A stretch of DNA of 64,000 bases from DATBJG01 sp963790545 (GCA_963790545.1 CAWBPA010000021.1:124001-188000); one strand, 5' to 3'. Counted from the first letter of the stretch, positions 35,014 to 44,258 are shown. Notes: generated from the letters alone by a model not told the origin. A program made the numbers and translations.

Positions 35014-36424
35014 ACAGATGCAGTGCCGCCCCGTGCGTAGCATGCGAAGCCTCTCCAATGGCTTCGGAAAACGTCGGGTGCGCGTGGATCGTCCGCACCA
35101 GTTCTTCAACCGTCGACTCGAGTCGAAGAATGGCCGTGGCTTCGGCAACGAGCTCGGTCGAGCGGGCGCCAATCATGTGAATGCCCAACACCTCGTCGTT
35201 CTTCTGTTCGGCGACGATCTTGACGAACCCCTCGGTCTCTCCCGCAATCTTCGCGCGGGCGAGAACGCCGAACGGAAACGTCCCGACGCGGACATCGTAC
35301 CCCCGCTCGCGGGCTTCCCGTTCGGTGAGCCCGACGCTGCCAATCTCCGGATCACAGTACGTGCACGCGGGCACCTGAAGGTAATTCAAGGGACGTGTTT
35401 CCCGGCCTGCCAGCCGTTCGGCGGCGACAATTCCCTCCGCCGAGGACACGTGCGCAAGCTGTGGATGCGGCCCTCCGAGCGTAATGACGTCACCAATGGC
35501 CGACACCCCGTTGACGTTCGTGCGATACAGCTCGTCCACGCGAACGTAGCCGCGCTCGAGTTGGAGGCCCAACTCCTCGACACCCAGACCGGTCGTCACG
35601 GGACCTCGCCCGGTTGCCACCAGCAGGTAGTCACCTTCAAACTTTAGCGTGGCGCCATCAGGGCCCTGTGCTTCGATCTGGACACCCGACGAAGACGCGA
35701 CCGCCCTGACAACCTTCGTCCCGGTGTGAACGGCAATTCGCTGCTTACGGAACGACTTCTCCAACTCGGCCGAGATCGCTTCGTCTTCGTTCGGCACCAA
35801 CCGTGGGAGGAGTTCGATCACGGTGACCTCGCTGCCGAACCGTCGGAAGATCGAGGCAAATTCCACACCGACGGCGCCGCTCCCGAGAATGATCAACGAC
35901 CGGGGCACTTCGCGCAAACCGATGGCTTCATCGCTCGTGATGATGCGCCGGCGATCGAGTTCGACGCCGGGCACACTGCGAGGCGCGGAGCCAGTGGCAA
36001 CAACGATCTCCCGCGCAGTCAGCGCCCCTCGGTCGCCATCGCTCACCTCGACACCGCCTCGGCCCGTCAGTCGCGCCGTTCCTTTGATCCAGTCGATCTT
36101 GTTTTTCTTGAACAGGAACTCAACCCCTCGTGTCAGCCCGTTCACAACCTTGTCTTTCCTGGCCTGCACCTGTCCCATGTCGATCCCGACCGCTCCCTCC
36201 GCAATCGTGACCCCCCACTCCTTGACGTTTTGCACCACCTTCAGGGCGTGCGCGTGCTCGAGCAGGGCCTTCGTCGGGATACATCCCCAAATCAGGCACG
36301 TGCCGCCAAGCGCCTTCTGTTTTTCGACAACCGCTACTTTCAATCCGAGCTGGGCCGCCTTGATGGCCGCCACATAACCGCCAGTCCCGGCACCAATTAC
36401 CGCGACGTCATACTCGTTCGGCAT
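35012..36424 (-). CDS. lpdA: Dihydrolipoamide dehydrogenase (E3)
   Basis: FAD enzyme that reoxidises the lipoyl group of E2 with NAD. 470 residues: FAD motif DVAVIGAGTGGYVAAIKAAQ, redox disulfide in GGTCLIWGCIPTKALL, NAD motif LGSGAVGVEFASIFRRFG, and the C-terminal HAHPTFSEAIGEA containing the catalytic His-Glu pair. ATG 36424 has AGGAAG about nine bases upstream. The E2 gene follows after the heptamer repeats. Confidence 0.96.
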   Translation of the reverse strand: MPNEYDVAVIGAGTGGYVAAIKAAQLGLKVAVVEKQKALGGTCLIWGCIPTKALLEHAHALKVVQNVKEWGVTIAEGAVGIDMGQVQARKDKVVNGLTRGVEFLFKKNKIDWIKGTARLTGRGGVEVSDGDRGALTAREIVVATGSAPRSVPGVELDRRRIITSDEAIGLREVPRSLIILGSGAVGVEFASIFRRFGSEVTVIELLPRLVPNEDEAISAELEKSFRKQRIAVHTGTKVVRAVASSSGVQIEAQGPDGATLKFEGDYLLVATGRGPVTTGLGVEELGLQLERGYVRVDELYRTNVNGVSAIGDVITLGGPHPQLAHVSSAEGIVAAERLAGRETRPLNYLQVPACTYCDPEIGSVGLTEREARERGYDVRVGTFPFGVLARAKIAGETEGFVKIVAEQKNDEVLGIHMIGARSTELVAEATAILRLESTVEELVRTIHAHPTFSEAIGEASHATHGAALHL

Positions 36425-36473
36425 TGATGAATCTTCCTTCTTACGTTCCCAGCCGTCAACGTGCCGTCCGCAG

Positions 36474-36493
36474 GCCGGACGTTCAGGTCCGGC
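36474..36493. repeat. REP-like palindrome, copy 2
   Basis: GCCGGAC, six bases, GTCCGGC. Its reverse complement matches copy 3 (43577) over about 28 bases, including the flanks GATTTGCCGG and CCGGCCT, so the two are clearly one family inserted in opposite orientations. Confidence 0.65.
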
Positions 36494-36523
36494 AAATCGT
36501 GAAGGCTGAAAATCGTCACACGC

Positions 36524-36553
36524 TTGAATATGCGTCTGGCCGGTGCCTACAAT
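36524..36553 (+). promoter_or_regulatory. Putative sigma-70 promoter of the NtrC-type regulator
   Basis: TTGAAT (36524-36529) and TACAAT (36548-36553) with an 18-base spacer, 26 bases before the ATG. Confidence 0.6.
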
Positions 36554-36579
36554 ACGCGAGCTCCCAACGAGCGCGGACC

Positions 36580-37974
36580 ATGGCCGACAAGACAAAGACG
36601 ATCCTCATTGTCGATGACGATGAGGGGATGCGTGACACGATCGCGGCAATTTTCAAGCGCGATTACCGCATCTTGCGAGCGACGAGCGGTGAAGCAGGTC
36701 TGACGACCCTCAATCGGGAGCACGTCGACCTGGTCCTGCTCGACGTCAGGCTCCCCGGGATCGGTGGCTTCGACGTCCTGAGGGTGATCAAGGAAAACTA
36801 CAGCCTGGTCGAGGTCATCATCATCTCGGCCATCAGTGAAGTCGAGACGGCCGTGCAGGCGATGAAGCACGGCGCCTACCACTACATCACCAAAGATTTT
36901 GATTACGACACCATGCGATCGCTGGTGCGGAATGCCCTGGAGCGGCAGGACCTCAACCGCCAGGTGCTCACGCTGAGCGCGCAGATAGCGGACCAGGCGG
37001 ACCGTGAGTTCGTGGTCGGCCCGAGCAAGGCGGGACGGGACATTCTCGATCTCGTCAATCGTGTGGCTCGACTGTCGGCAACTGTGCTGATCCTCGGGGA
37101 AAGCGGCACGGGCAAGGAGCTCCTGGCTCGCCTCATCCATCGTGAAAGCGGGAACGCCGAGGCGCCGTTCATCGCAGTCAACCTGGCCGCGATCCCCAGA
37201 GAACTCGTCGAGAGCACCCTCTTCGGTCACGAGCGGGGAGCGTTCACGGGAGCGCACAAGCAACAACTTGGCAAGTTCGAGCTCGCCACGGGTGGCACGT
37301 TGTTTCTCGATGAGATCGGCGATCTCCCCATGGACTTGCAGGCCAAGCTCCTGCGGGCTATCCAGGAGGGGGAAATCGAGCGCGTCGGAGGCCAGAAGCC
37401 CATCAAAACAGACTTCCGGCTGATCGCCGCGACCAACATCGATCTCGAGAAGGCCGTCAAAGAAGGTCGGTTCCGGGAGGACCTCTATTACCGCGTCAAC
37501 GTCATCCCGATCAGGCTGCCACCGCTGCGGGAGCGACCGGACGATCTGCCCGAGCTCGCCAACTTTTTCCTGCGACGATACAGCGCGCGGTTCCACAAAC
37601 GCGTGGAAGGCATTGCCGACTCCACGATGCGGATTCTCGCGAACTACTGGTGGCCCGGAAATATCCGCGAGCTCGAGAACCTGATCGAACGGCTGGTGGC
37701 GGTCGGCGACAAGGAATGGATTACCGACGAAGATCTGCCCTATGAGTTTCACTTTGCCCAGCTCGATCAGGCCGAGCCGGGTGCGGGTGGTGAAAGCCTG
37801 TTTCAGGAAGCCACCAACACGTTCGAGCGCAACTTTATCCTGCGGGCGCTCGAAAAATCGGGCTGGAATGTCACGGCAACAGCCCGCCAGCTCGGCATCC
37901 CCCTGAGCACCCTGAAGTTCAAGATGGACCGGCTCGATATCCGCGAGCTGGCGCGCCGGCTGCGGGGCGCCTGA
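36580..37974 (+). CDS. Sigma-54-dependent response regulator, NtrC type
   Basis: 464 residues in three parts. Receiver (1-120): acidic pocket VDDDEG, phospho-acceptor Asp in LVLLDVRLPG, and the Lys of YHYITKDFD. AAA+ domain (about 145-385): Walker A GESGTGKE, the sigma-54 contact loop GAFTGA, Walker B GTLFLDEIG and arginine finger region. A Fis-type helix-turn-helix ends it (NVTATARQLGIPLSTLKFKM). It activates sigma-54 promoters after phosphorylation. ATG 36580 (MADKTKTILIVDDDEG) fits the family. A matching sigma-54 promoter lies 330 bases downstream, and a histidine kinase without its own regulator ends that cluster. Confidence 0.96.
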   Translation: MADKTKTILIVDDDEGMRDTIAAIFKRDYRILRATSGEAGLTTLNREHVDLVLLDVRLPGIGGFDVLRVIKENYSLVEVIIISAISEVETAVQAMKHGAYHYITKDFDYDTMRSLVRNALERQDLNRQVLTLSAQIADQADREFVVGPSKAGRDILDLVNRVARLSATVLILGESGTGKELLARLIHRESGNAEAPFIAVNLAAIPRELVESTLFGHERGAFTGAHKQQLGKFELATGGTLFLDEIGDLPMDLQAKLLRAIQEGEIERVGGQKPIKTDFRLIAATNIDLEKAVKEGRFREDLYYRVNVIPIRLPPLRERPDDLPELANFFLRRYSARFHKRVEGIADSTMRILANYWWPGNIRELENLIERLVAVGDKEWITDEDLPYEFHFAQLDQAEPGAGGESLFQEATNTFERNFILRALEKSGWNVTATARQLGIPLSTLKFKMDRLDIRELARRLRGA

Positions 37975-37987
37975 TCCGCCCGCCTTG

Positions 37988-38069
37988 CCGCGTCGCAACC
38001 CAAGGCGAATGGGCTTCCGCGCCGAAGCCAAAGGCGATTTGGGAGCCTGCCGCGCCGAAGCCGAAGGCG
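37988..38069. repeat. Three spaced copies of a 20-base direct repeat
   Basis: Copies at 37988-38007, 38017-38036 and 38050-38069 share CCGCGYCGMARCCMAAGGCG and repeat roughly every 30 bases. They start 13 bases after the regulator gene. The CGCC...GGCG ends could pair. They may be terminator parts, a REP-type element or activator sites. Confidence 0.7.
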
Positions 38070-38078
38070 TAGGCGGGT

Positions 38079-38094
38079 GGCCAATATGTTGGCC
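38079..38094. promoter_or_regulatory. Perfect palindrome GGCCAA-4-TTGGCC, candidate activator site
   Basis: It lies about 210 bases upstream of the sigma-54 promoter, a normal distance for an enhancer of an NtrC-type activator. No T run follows, so a terminator is less likely. The stretch 38095-38446 otherwise holds two smaller palindromes (CACGA-4-TCGTG at 38257-38270; CTGTG-5-CACAG at 38282-38296), the promoter, and two tiny leader frames. Confidence 0.4.
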
Positions 38095-38301
38095 GGTCGG
38101 GTCAGTTGGCTGTCTGATTCACCCGTGACGGGATCTTTGGCCAGACTCCGCTAGGAACACGCGTTTTCCGCGGCTTTTCCAGAACGCCCACCGGTCAATC
38201 TGTTGTCCGGGACTCACGCTTCATCGTCACCAGATCTCAAAGAACCCGCCGATTCACACGATCTTTCGTGGCTCCGACTTTCTGTGCATGACACAGATTC
38301 G

Positions 38302-38317
38302 TGGCAAGGCCGTTGCA
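38302..38317 (+). promoter_or_regulatory. Sigma-54 promoter of the radical SAM-peptide operon
   Basis: TGGCAAGGCCGTTGCA: TGGCA and TTGCA with the GG and GC dinucleotides ten bases apart, the spacing sigma-54 requires. The expected start site is near 38328, giving a leader of about 120 bases before the maturase. A sigma-54 activator gene lies just upstream. Confidence 0.8.
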
Positions 38318-38446
38318 CAAATAGACGACAGTGAATGATTCGGCAACGCAAGTCGCGATGTTGCCGTCCTTTCCAGACACTCAATCAAGTGAAGCCACTG
38401 TCATGTTGAAGCCAGTTTGGGCCTGACGGCGAGAGTAGCGAGTCCC

Positions 38447-39863
38447 ATGCAACCCTCAATGTTCAACGTCCGGGTGCCCCTGTCAGCGCGCAACGAGGTG
38501 TTCCTCATGAACACCTTCACGGACGCACAGCTCGTCGTCTCACCAGGACGTGGTCGCATTGCTGGATCGGCTGGCGACTTCCACCGACGAACGACTGAGC
38601 GCCGAGGACGTCGAGGTTGCGGGCGAATTGGCCGAGCATGGGTTCGTCGTTGAAAGTCGTGAGCGGGAGCGGGAGGTGCTGAACGCCTACTTCTCGCGCT
38701 TTCGCGAGGATACGAGCGAGTTGCGGGTGACGGTGCTGACGACCCTGCAGTGCAACTTTGCCTGCGACTACTGTTTCCAGGGCGACCACGGCGACTACAA
38801 CAAGTTCGCCGCGAAGATGACGCTCGAAACGGCGAGCAAGGTTGCCGGCTGGATTGAGGACCGGCTCGACGAAACCCGCGCGAAAGGCTTCGTGCTGACG
38901 TTCTTCGGCGGCGAGCCGCTTCTGAACCTGCCCGTCATGTATGAACTGGCGGAGCGGGCGTTCGACGCGTGTCAACTTCGCGGAGTCTCCCTGCGGATCA
39001 GCATCATCACGAACGGCTTGCTGCTGACCCCTGAGGTTGTCGACCGCCTGCTGCCATTTGGGCTGAAGGGCATCAAAGTCACGCTCGACGGCGATCGCGA
39101 CACGCACAACCGGATGCGACCGCTGCGCGGTGGCCAGGGCACCTTCGACCGGATCGTCGAGAACGTTCGGCGCGTGGCCGACAAGGTCGCCATCTCGATT
39201 GGCGGCAACTTCGATGCCTCGTCTGTTGACAGCTACCCGGGCCTGCTCGACTTTCTGATGGAACAGGAATTCGCGGACAAGCTGGCCAAGGTCGCGTTCA
39301 AGCCGATCATTCGTGAAAAGACTCCAGAGCAATCAAAGGGTCTGATTCCGCTCACAGCCGTGAACGCGAACGGCAAGCCGCTCGGCGGCACGTGCATGAC
39401 GTCGGCGGGTGCCGGGTCGAGCATCTGCGACACCTGCCACTTCGTGGACGAAAAGATGTCGTTCCTCCGCGAGGAAACGCGGAAACGCGGTTTCAAGACG
39501 GTGGATGGGGTGCACATGGGCCCCTGTGAGATCCACAAACGGCACGCCCACACGATTGGACCCGACGGCGCGTTGTACGCGTGCCCCGGGTTTACCGGCG
39601 AGCCCAAGCTGTCGGTCGGACACATTCAGAAGCCTCAGGAATCCTGGCAGGCCGCTGCGGAAAAGAGGTTTGACGTGCTTGCCGCGTGGAAACAGTGCGG
39701 AGACTGTGCGTATATCCCGGTGTGCGCAGGAGGGTGCTCGGTAGCCTCTCACACCGAACTTGGCGACATGAACACGCCGACTTGTCACAAGTCCAGCTTT
39801 GATTCGGCCCTTATCTCGTTGGCCCACACATCGGCCAGCTCGCTCATGGAGATCACCCAATGA
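38447..39863 (+). CDS. Radical SAM/SPASM peptide maturase (frameshifted near N-terminus)
   Basis: Probable enzyme that modifies a ribosomal peptide. The first part MFNVRVPLSARNEVFLMNTF, shared in style with SPASM maturases, is in one frame and the rest from QDVVALLDRL in another, so a shift lies near 38540. The radical SAM cluster is CNFACDYC (spacing 3 and 2), followed by FFGGEPLLN and the ITNGLLL strand. The C-terminus has the SPASM pattern: C(14-18)GxxxxC, then CGDCAYIPVCAGGC and a final Cys in PTCHKSSF, enough for two auxiliary clusters. The start is taken as ATG 38447; 38459 is also possible. The stop overlaps a 36-residue peptide gene. Confidence 0.88.
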
Positions 39864-39970
39864 AGAAGATTACCGTTCTGAAACCAGCGAAGTCAGCTGA
39901 TGCCAAGCCGAGCAACTATTGCCCCTGGCTGATTGACGATCCAGAGTGGCCGGGATCCCCCAAGAAGTAG
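39860..39970 (+). CDS. 36-residue peptide, candidate precursor modified by the radical SAM enzyme
   Basis: The ATG overlaps the maturase stop (ATGA), so translation is coupled. A Lys-rich N-terminus (MKKITVLKPAKSADAK) leads to a core PSNYCPWLIDDPEWPGSP with one Cys, two Trp, one Tyr and three Pro, then KK and stop. There is no signal peptide. Peptides of this size beside radical SAM/SPASM genes are usually RiPP precursors; here the order is maturase first. A strong hairpin terminator begins 60 bases later. I do not recognise the family. Cys and Trp are plausible sites for thioether or carbon-carbon cross-links, which is inference only. Confidence 0.7.
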   Translation: MKKITVLKPAKSADAKPSNYCPWLIDDPEWPGSPKK

Positions 39971-40029
39971 GGAACGTTAAGGCTCATCGGCACTTAGGCC
40001 GAAACGACATCGTAGAGTTGCGCAACAGC

Positions 40030-40059
40030 GGGTGGTGGGGGCGTCAACCCCCGCCACCC
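40030..40059 (+). terminator. Strong stem-loop after the peptide gene
   Basis: GGGTGGTGGGGG (40030-40041) pairs with CCCCCGCCACCC (40048-40059) with one wobble and a six-base loop, followed only by TCATTT. It separates maturase and peptide from the solute-binding gene and would protect the 3' end of the peptide message. Confidence 0.75.
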
Positions 40060-40169
40060 TCATTTCACCCCTCCGGGCCTTCCCAGGGCTACAATTTACG
40101 GCGTTGCGCCCAAGCTGACGATGTCACGCACCTCTCGTTCGGACGACGCGAGCATCGGAGGACGGGTGT

Positions 40170-41730
40170 GTGCCCTGTGCTCTAGGCCTGAAAGCTCTGA
40201 CCTGTTCTCTCTGCCTAGTTGCCCTCAGTGCTTGCAGCCAACAACAAGCAGTCGCAACAACCCCAGAGAGTGAAACTGTCGTACGTATTGGCGTGCCTCA
40301 GGTGACCGGTCAGGAGGATTCGCTCCGAGGAATCCGTCAGGCTGCGACTCAGCTGAGCACAGAAGGTCTTACGGGGAACAACCGAGAGGGACGAGCCACT
40401 CCCCGGCTGGCCGAAAGTTGGACACCTTCTCCTGATGGTCTCCGATGGGTGTTCAGGCTTCGGGCCAACGCAAAGTTCCACGATGGGAGTCCGGTCGATG
40501 CGGCGAGCGTCAAGCATTCACTTGACGAGTCGCTCGCGAATCTCAGTGACCGGAGTCTCGTACCCGGACTGGACGACATCGTCAGCGTCGAGGTTACCGG
40601 GCCTCGGGAACTGACCGTGGCGTTGCGCAACAGATCGACCTTCTTTCTCGACGATCTGTCTATACCCATTTCGAAGCGTGGCCATGACGCTAAGACCGTC
40701 GGCACGGGACCGTTTATCGTGAAGTCGAGCTCTCCCGAACAAATTGTCATGTCGACCTTCCCTGACCACTACCTCGGCGCGCCTGAGGTTGACCGGATTG
40801 TTTGGAAACCGTATCCAGCTCTGCGAACGGCCTGGGCAGGGATGATGCGCGGTGAGATCGATTTCTTGTACGAAGTCAGTCAGGAGAGCGCGGAGTTTGT
40901 GCAGGGTGAATCATCGGTCAACACCTTCTCCTTTTTGCGACCTTACGCGCTGGGCGTAGCCTTCAATTCACGCCGTCCAATATTTGCAGACGAACGAACT
41001 CGACATGCGCTCAACTTTGCTGTCGACCGTCAGACAATCATCGACCAGGCGTTGAAGGGTCGTGGAGTGAGCGCCCAGAGCCCGATCTGGCCCCTTCATT
41101 GGGCTTATGACGCCACAGTTCCCGGCTTCTCCTACGACCCCTCCAGAGCCGCAGCGATTCTTGACAGCACGAACGCACGAGTCACGGGAAACGCGTGGAG
41201 GTGAACTTGCCTCGGGCGGCCCGGCGCGATTTCGCTTCACCTGTCTGGTTCTCGACAATCTGCCAATCTGGGAGCGCATGGCTCTCCTCGTCCAACGCCA
41301 ACTGCGGGAAATTGATGTCGATATGCAGCTCGAGGCTGTGTCTGCGGCAGCGTTCAATGCCCGTATTGCGAAGGGCGATTTTGACGCGGTCTTCCTTGAA
41401 TTCAGCGCGAGATCGATGAGCAGGGCCTACGTATTCTGGCATTCGGAGAGCCCTCGCAACGCGTTCGGCTATCAAGATTCCGCAGTGGACCAGGCCTTTG
41501 CGGCAATCCGGCGAGCGCCCGCCGGTGACGATGATGCGTACCGCGTCGCCGTCCGAGAGCTTCAACAACGCATGATTACCAGCCCGCCCGGTATTTTTCT
41601 CGCCTGGGGACAAACAGCACGAGCAGTAAGCACGCGTTTCCACGTACCAGAAGAAAAAGATCGTGACGACGTGCTGCAAACCTTGAGCAGGTGGCAGCTG
41701 GTGCCTACCGTGGCCCGGGTGAACGATTGA
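40170..41730 (+). CDS. Family 5 solute-binding lipoprotein (peptide/nickel ABC type), frameshifted
   Basis: A lipoprotein signal ends in LVALSAC (Cys near residue 22). The body is SBP_bac_5: LAESWTPSPDGLRWVFRLR, then KFHDGSPVDAASV, VGTGPFIV, and ALNFAVDRQTII. The C-terminal third is in another frame; a shift at about 41180-41200 joins ILDSTNARVT to RGGELASGGPARFRF. GGAGGA lies seven bases before GTG 40170. No ABC permease or ATPase is adjacent, so it may deliver a peptide signal to the histidine kinase encoded next, whose start overlaps its stop, rather than to a transporter. Confidence 0.85.
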
Positions 41731-43512
41731 AGAAGATCACTTCCCGCTTCGCGATGCTGCTCGCCACGGCGGGAATCCTGCCGCTGCTCGTCTACGGAGC
41801 AGTCTCGATCTACTCCCTGCGCGTGGGAACGCGGCAGTCGGTTGTTACTGGTAACGTCAACGTGGCCAGGCGTGCGGCCGAGCAGATTCAGCTCTACATC
41901 GATACGAATATCAAGATCATGCGCGCCGTGGCGTCGGATTTGGACGGAACCGATCTCCAGGCGTGGCAGCAGGACCGGATTCTCAAGAATTACGTCATCG
42001 AGTTCCCGGAGTTCAGGGAAATCACGCTTGTTCGGCGCAACCGGGGCGGCAGTGGCGTCCAGTCGTGTCGGACGTCCGGAGCTGCGGGCCGACCAGGTCG
42101 GCACTTCGGTTGGCGACAACGTGACGATGTCGCCGATTACCGTCGACGACGACCTGCTGCCGACAGCGGTGATCGGGATTCGCCTCAGGCACTTGAACGA
42201 GTCAACTGGTTGGCTTCAGGGTGAGCTTCGGCTCGAAGAAATGTGGCGAATGGTCGACCGCATCCGTGTGGGCCAGCAGGGATTCGCGCTGATTGTGGCC
42301 AATGAGGGGCAACTGGTGGCGCACGGGGACCCCAATCAGAAGCCCCGCGTGGCTCGCGGCGACAATCTGCAGTCTCATCCGCTGGTGCAGCGTCTTCAAC
42401 AGGACTCGAAGCTGGACTCTGATTCCCAGGAAGTCACCGAGCCTGAAACCAAGAAGTTCATGCTGGCGGCCGCTGCCCCGATTCGCAAGCTGGGTTGGAC
42501 GGTCATCGTCGAGCAGCCTGCGGCGGAAGCATATGCAGTCGCCGACCAGCTCGGGCGACAGCTCTTCTTCGTCATTGGTCTCGCGCTGCTTGCCACAATC
42601 CTTGTGGGCTACTGGTGGGGCCGGCAGTTCATTAGACCCATTTTCGCGCTGATGCGCGGAACGCAGGCCGTTGCCGAGGGACGGCTCGACGAACGCGTGC
42701 AGATTACGACCAACGACGAATTTCAGCAGTTGGGCGATGCGTTCAACGGGATGGCGGACCGCCTCGTCGAACTGCAGGAGGACGTGAAGAGAAAAGAACG
42801 GCAGGCGATCTTCGGTCGCATTGCGGTCGGCCTCGTCCACGACCTCTCGCATCCAATTCAAAACATCGGCAACAGTTGTCGATTGATGATGAAGGTCTGG
42901 GACGATCTCGAATACCGCGAGACGTTCACGCGCACGGTCGAACGCGAGTTCGCCACGGTCAAACGGGTGCTCGAGGACCTCCGGCATCTCGCGCGACCGC
43001 TCCCGCTCGAGCGCTTCGCTATCGACGTCAACCGATCCGTGAACGACGTCGTCGAGTCCATGAGGACTCAGGCCGATACAGGCAACCTCTCGCTGTACTG
43101 CAAGACGACAGCCGAGCCGCTCTTCATGGAAGGCGATCTGTTCGCGCTCGGCCGTGTTTACCGAAACCTCATTACGAACGCGATTCAGGCTACGAGTCCG
43201 GGCGGCATGGTCACCATTGCCACGGCCCGTCACGGTCAGATGGCGGAAGTCACCGTTTCAGACACCGGATGCGGCATCGCCGCCGAACGGCTTGCCGCGA
43301 TCTTTGACGACTTCGTCACCACCAAGCGCCGCGGTCTTGGACTGGGTCTCGCCATTTCGAAGAAGATTGTTGAACAACTCGGCGGCACGATCTCGGTGGC
43401 GAGTGAGTTGAACAAAGGCACGACCTTCACCATGCGGTTCCCGACGGTTAACCCGCCGGCCGATGGTGAAGGCGCGAGCCATCCGACGCCCGAAGAAACG
43501 CACGCAGCCTGA
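41727..43512 (+). CDS. Membrane sensor histidine kinase with periplasmic Cache-type domain (frameshifted)
   Basis: The likely start is TTG 41727, overlapping the solute-binding gene stop (TTGA). TM1 is FAMLLATAGILPLLVYGAVSI, then a periplasmic domain of about 250 residues, TM2 (LFFVIGLALLATILVGYWWG), HAMP, a phospho-acceptor His in GLVHDLSHPIQN, and a GHKL ATPase (NLITNAIQA, DTGCGI, GLGLGLAI). An extra C near 42041 splits the periplasmic domain into two frames. No response regulator is beside it; the NtrC-type regulator at 36580 is the obvious partner. Confidence 0.88.
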
Positions 43513-43576
43513 ACCGCAACCCTTCAGGCCCCCGACACGAAGACCTGCCGCGCACGCCAGCATTCTCAGGGGATTT

Positions 43577-43596
43577 GCCGGACCTGAAGGTCCGGC
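43577..43596. repeat. REP-like palindrome, copy 3
   Basis: GCCGGACCT, GA, AGGTCCGGC: perfect nine-base arms followed by CTAC. It sits in the 332-base gap 43513-43844 between the kinase and HU genes. Apart from this, and an imperfect GCAGGTT...AACCTGC stem at 43617-43653, I see nothing coding in that gap. Confidence 0.65.
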
Positions 43597-43844
43597 CTAC
43601 GTACACCAGTCAGATTGCAGGTTGGCAGAGCGGGAAATGTCCCGAAACCTGCGCATTGTCGAGACGACTGCGAACCGACGGAGGTCGTCGAGCGGGGCGG
43701 GGGGATCGCCGCCACTCACGAGCGACAGAAAGGAAAACGACCTGGCGCGGCCGGCTCTAGAAAGCCGTGCCGAGACGTTCAAGCCGAGTCGACGGGCGCC
43801 AGGTGCCGCGTCTGCCGCGCCGATGCGCGGCCTAAGTCCCTGTC

Positions 43845-44144
43845 CTACTTGCGAGGCAGAACCGCGTCTTTCAGTTGTTTGGCAATACGGGCCTTGACGA
43901 CAGTCTTTGCCGGAATCTTGATTGGCTCACCGGTCGCCGGATTGCGGCCCATCCGGGCTTTGCGCTTTTGAACCACCAGCTTCACCATGCCGGGCAGCAC
44001 GAACTCGCCCGACCGCTTGAGTTCCTTCTCCGACAGGGTGGTCAGTTCGTCGAAGAACTCGCGGGCCTGGGTCCGCTTCATTTCAAAACGATCGGCAAAG
44101 TGCGAGAAGAGCTCGGACTTGCCCATCCTCCGGGCGTCAGCCAT
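43845..44144 (-). CDS. HU-family DNA-binding protein
   Basis: 99 residues of the HU/IHF fold: helices at the N-terminus (KSELFSHFADRFEMKRTQAREFF), then the strand FVLPGMVKLVVQKRKARMGRNPATGE with the DNA-binding arm and conserved RNPATGE, and an alkaline end (AKTVVKARIAKQLKDAV). It bends and compacts DNA. Internal Met at residue 7 is an alternative start. It has its own near-consensus promoter, as expected for an abundant protein. Confidence 0.94.
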   Translation of the reverse strand: MADARRMGKSELFSHFADRFEMKRTQAREFFDELTTLSEKELKRSGEFVLPGMVKLVVQKRKARMGRNPATGEPIKIPAKTVVKARIAKQLKDAVLPRK

Positions 44145-44258
44145 AGTGTCCCTCTCAGGAAACCGCGCGCGTCGTCGCTCGACCAGGCCACGTGGCCGCC
44201 CCTCGCCACAGACAGCCGCGCGCGCAGGCGGCAGCCGGGGACCGGGCCAAAACGCCGT

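Noticed and set aside
36547..38031. Minus-strand open frame of 494 codons
   Set aside because: It mirrors the NtrC-type regulator throughout and has no motif; an antisense shadow.
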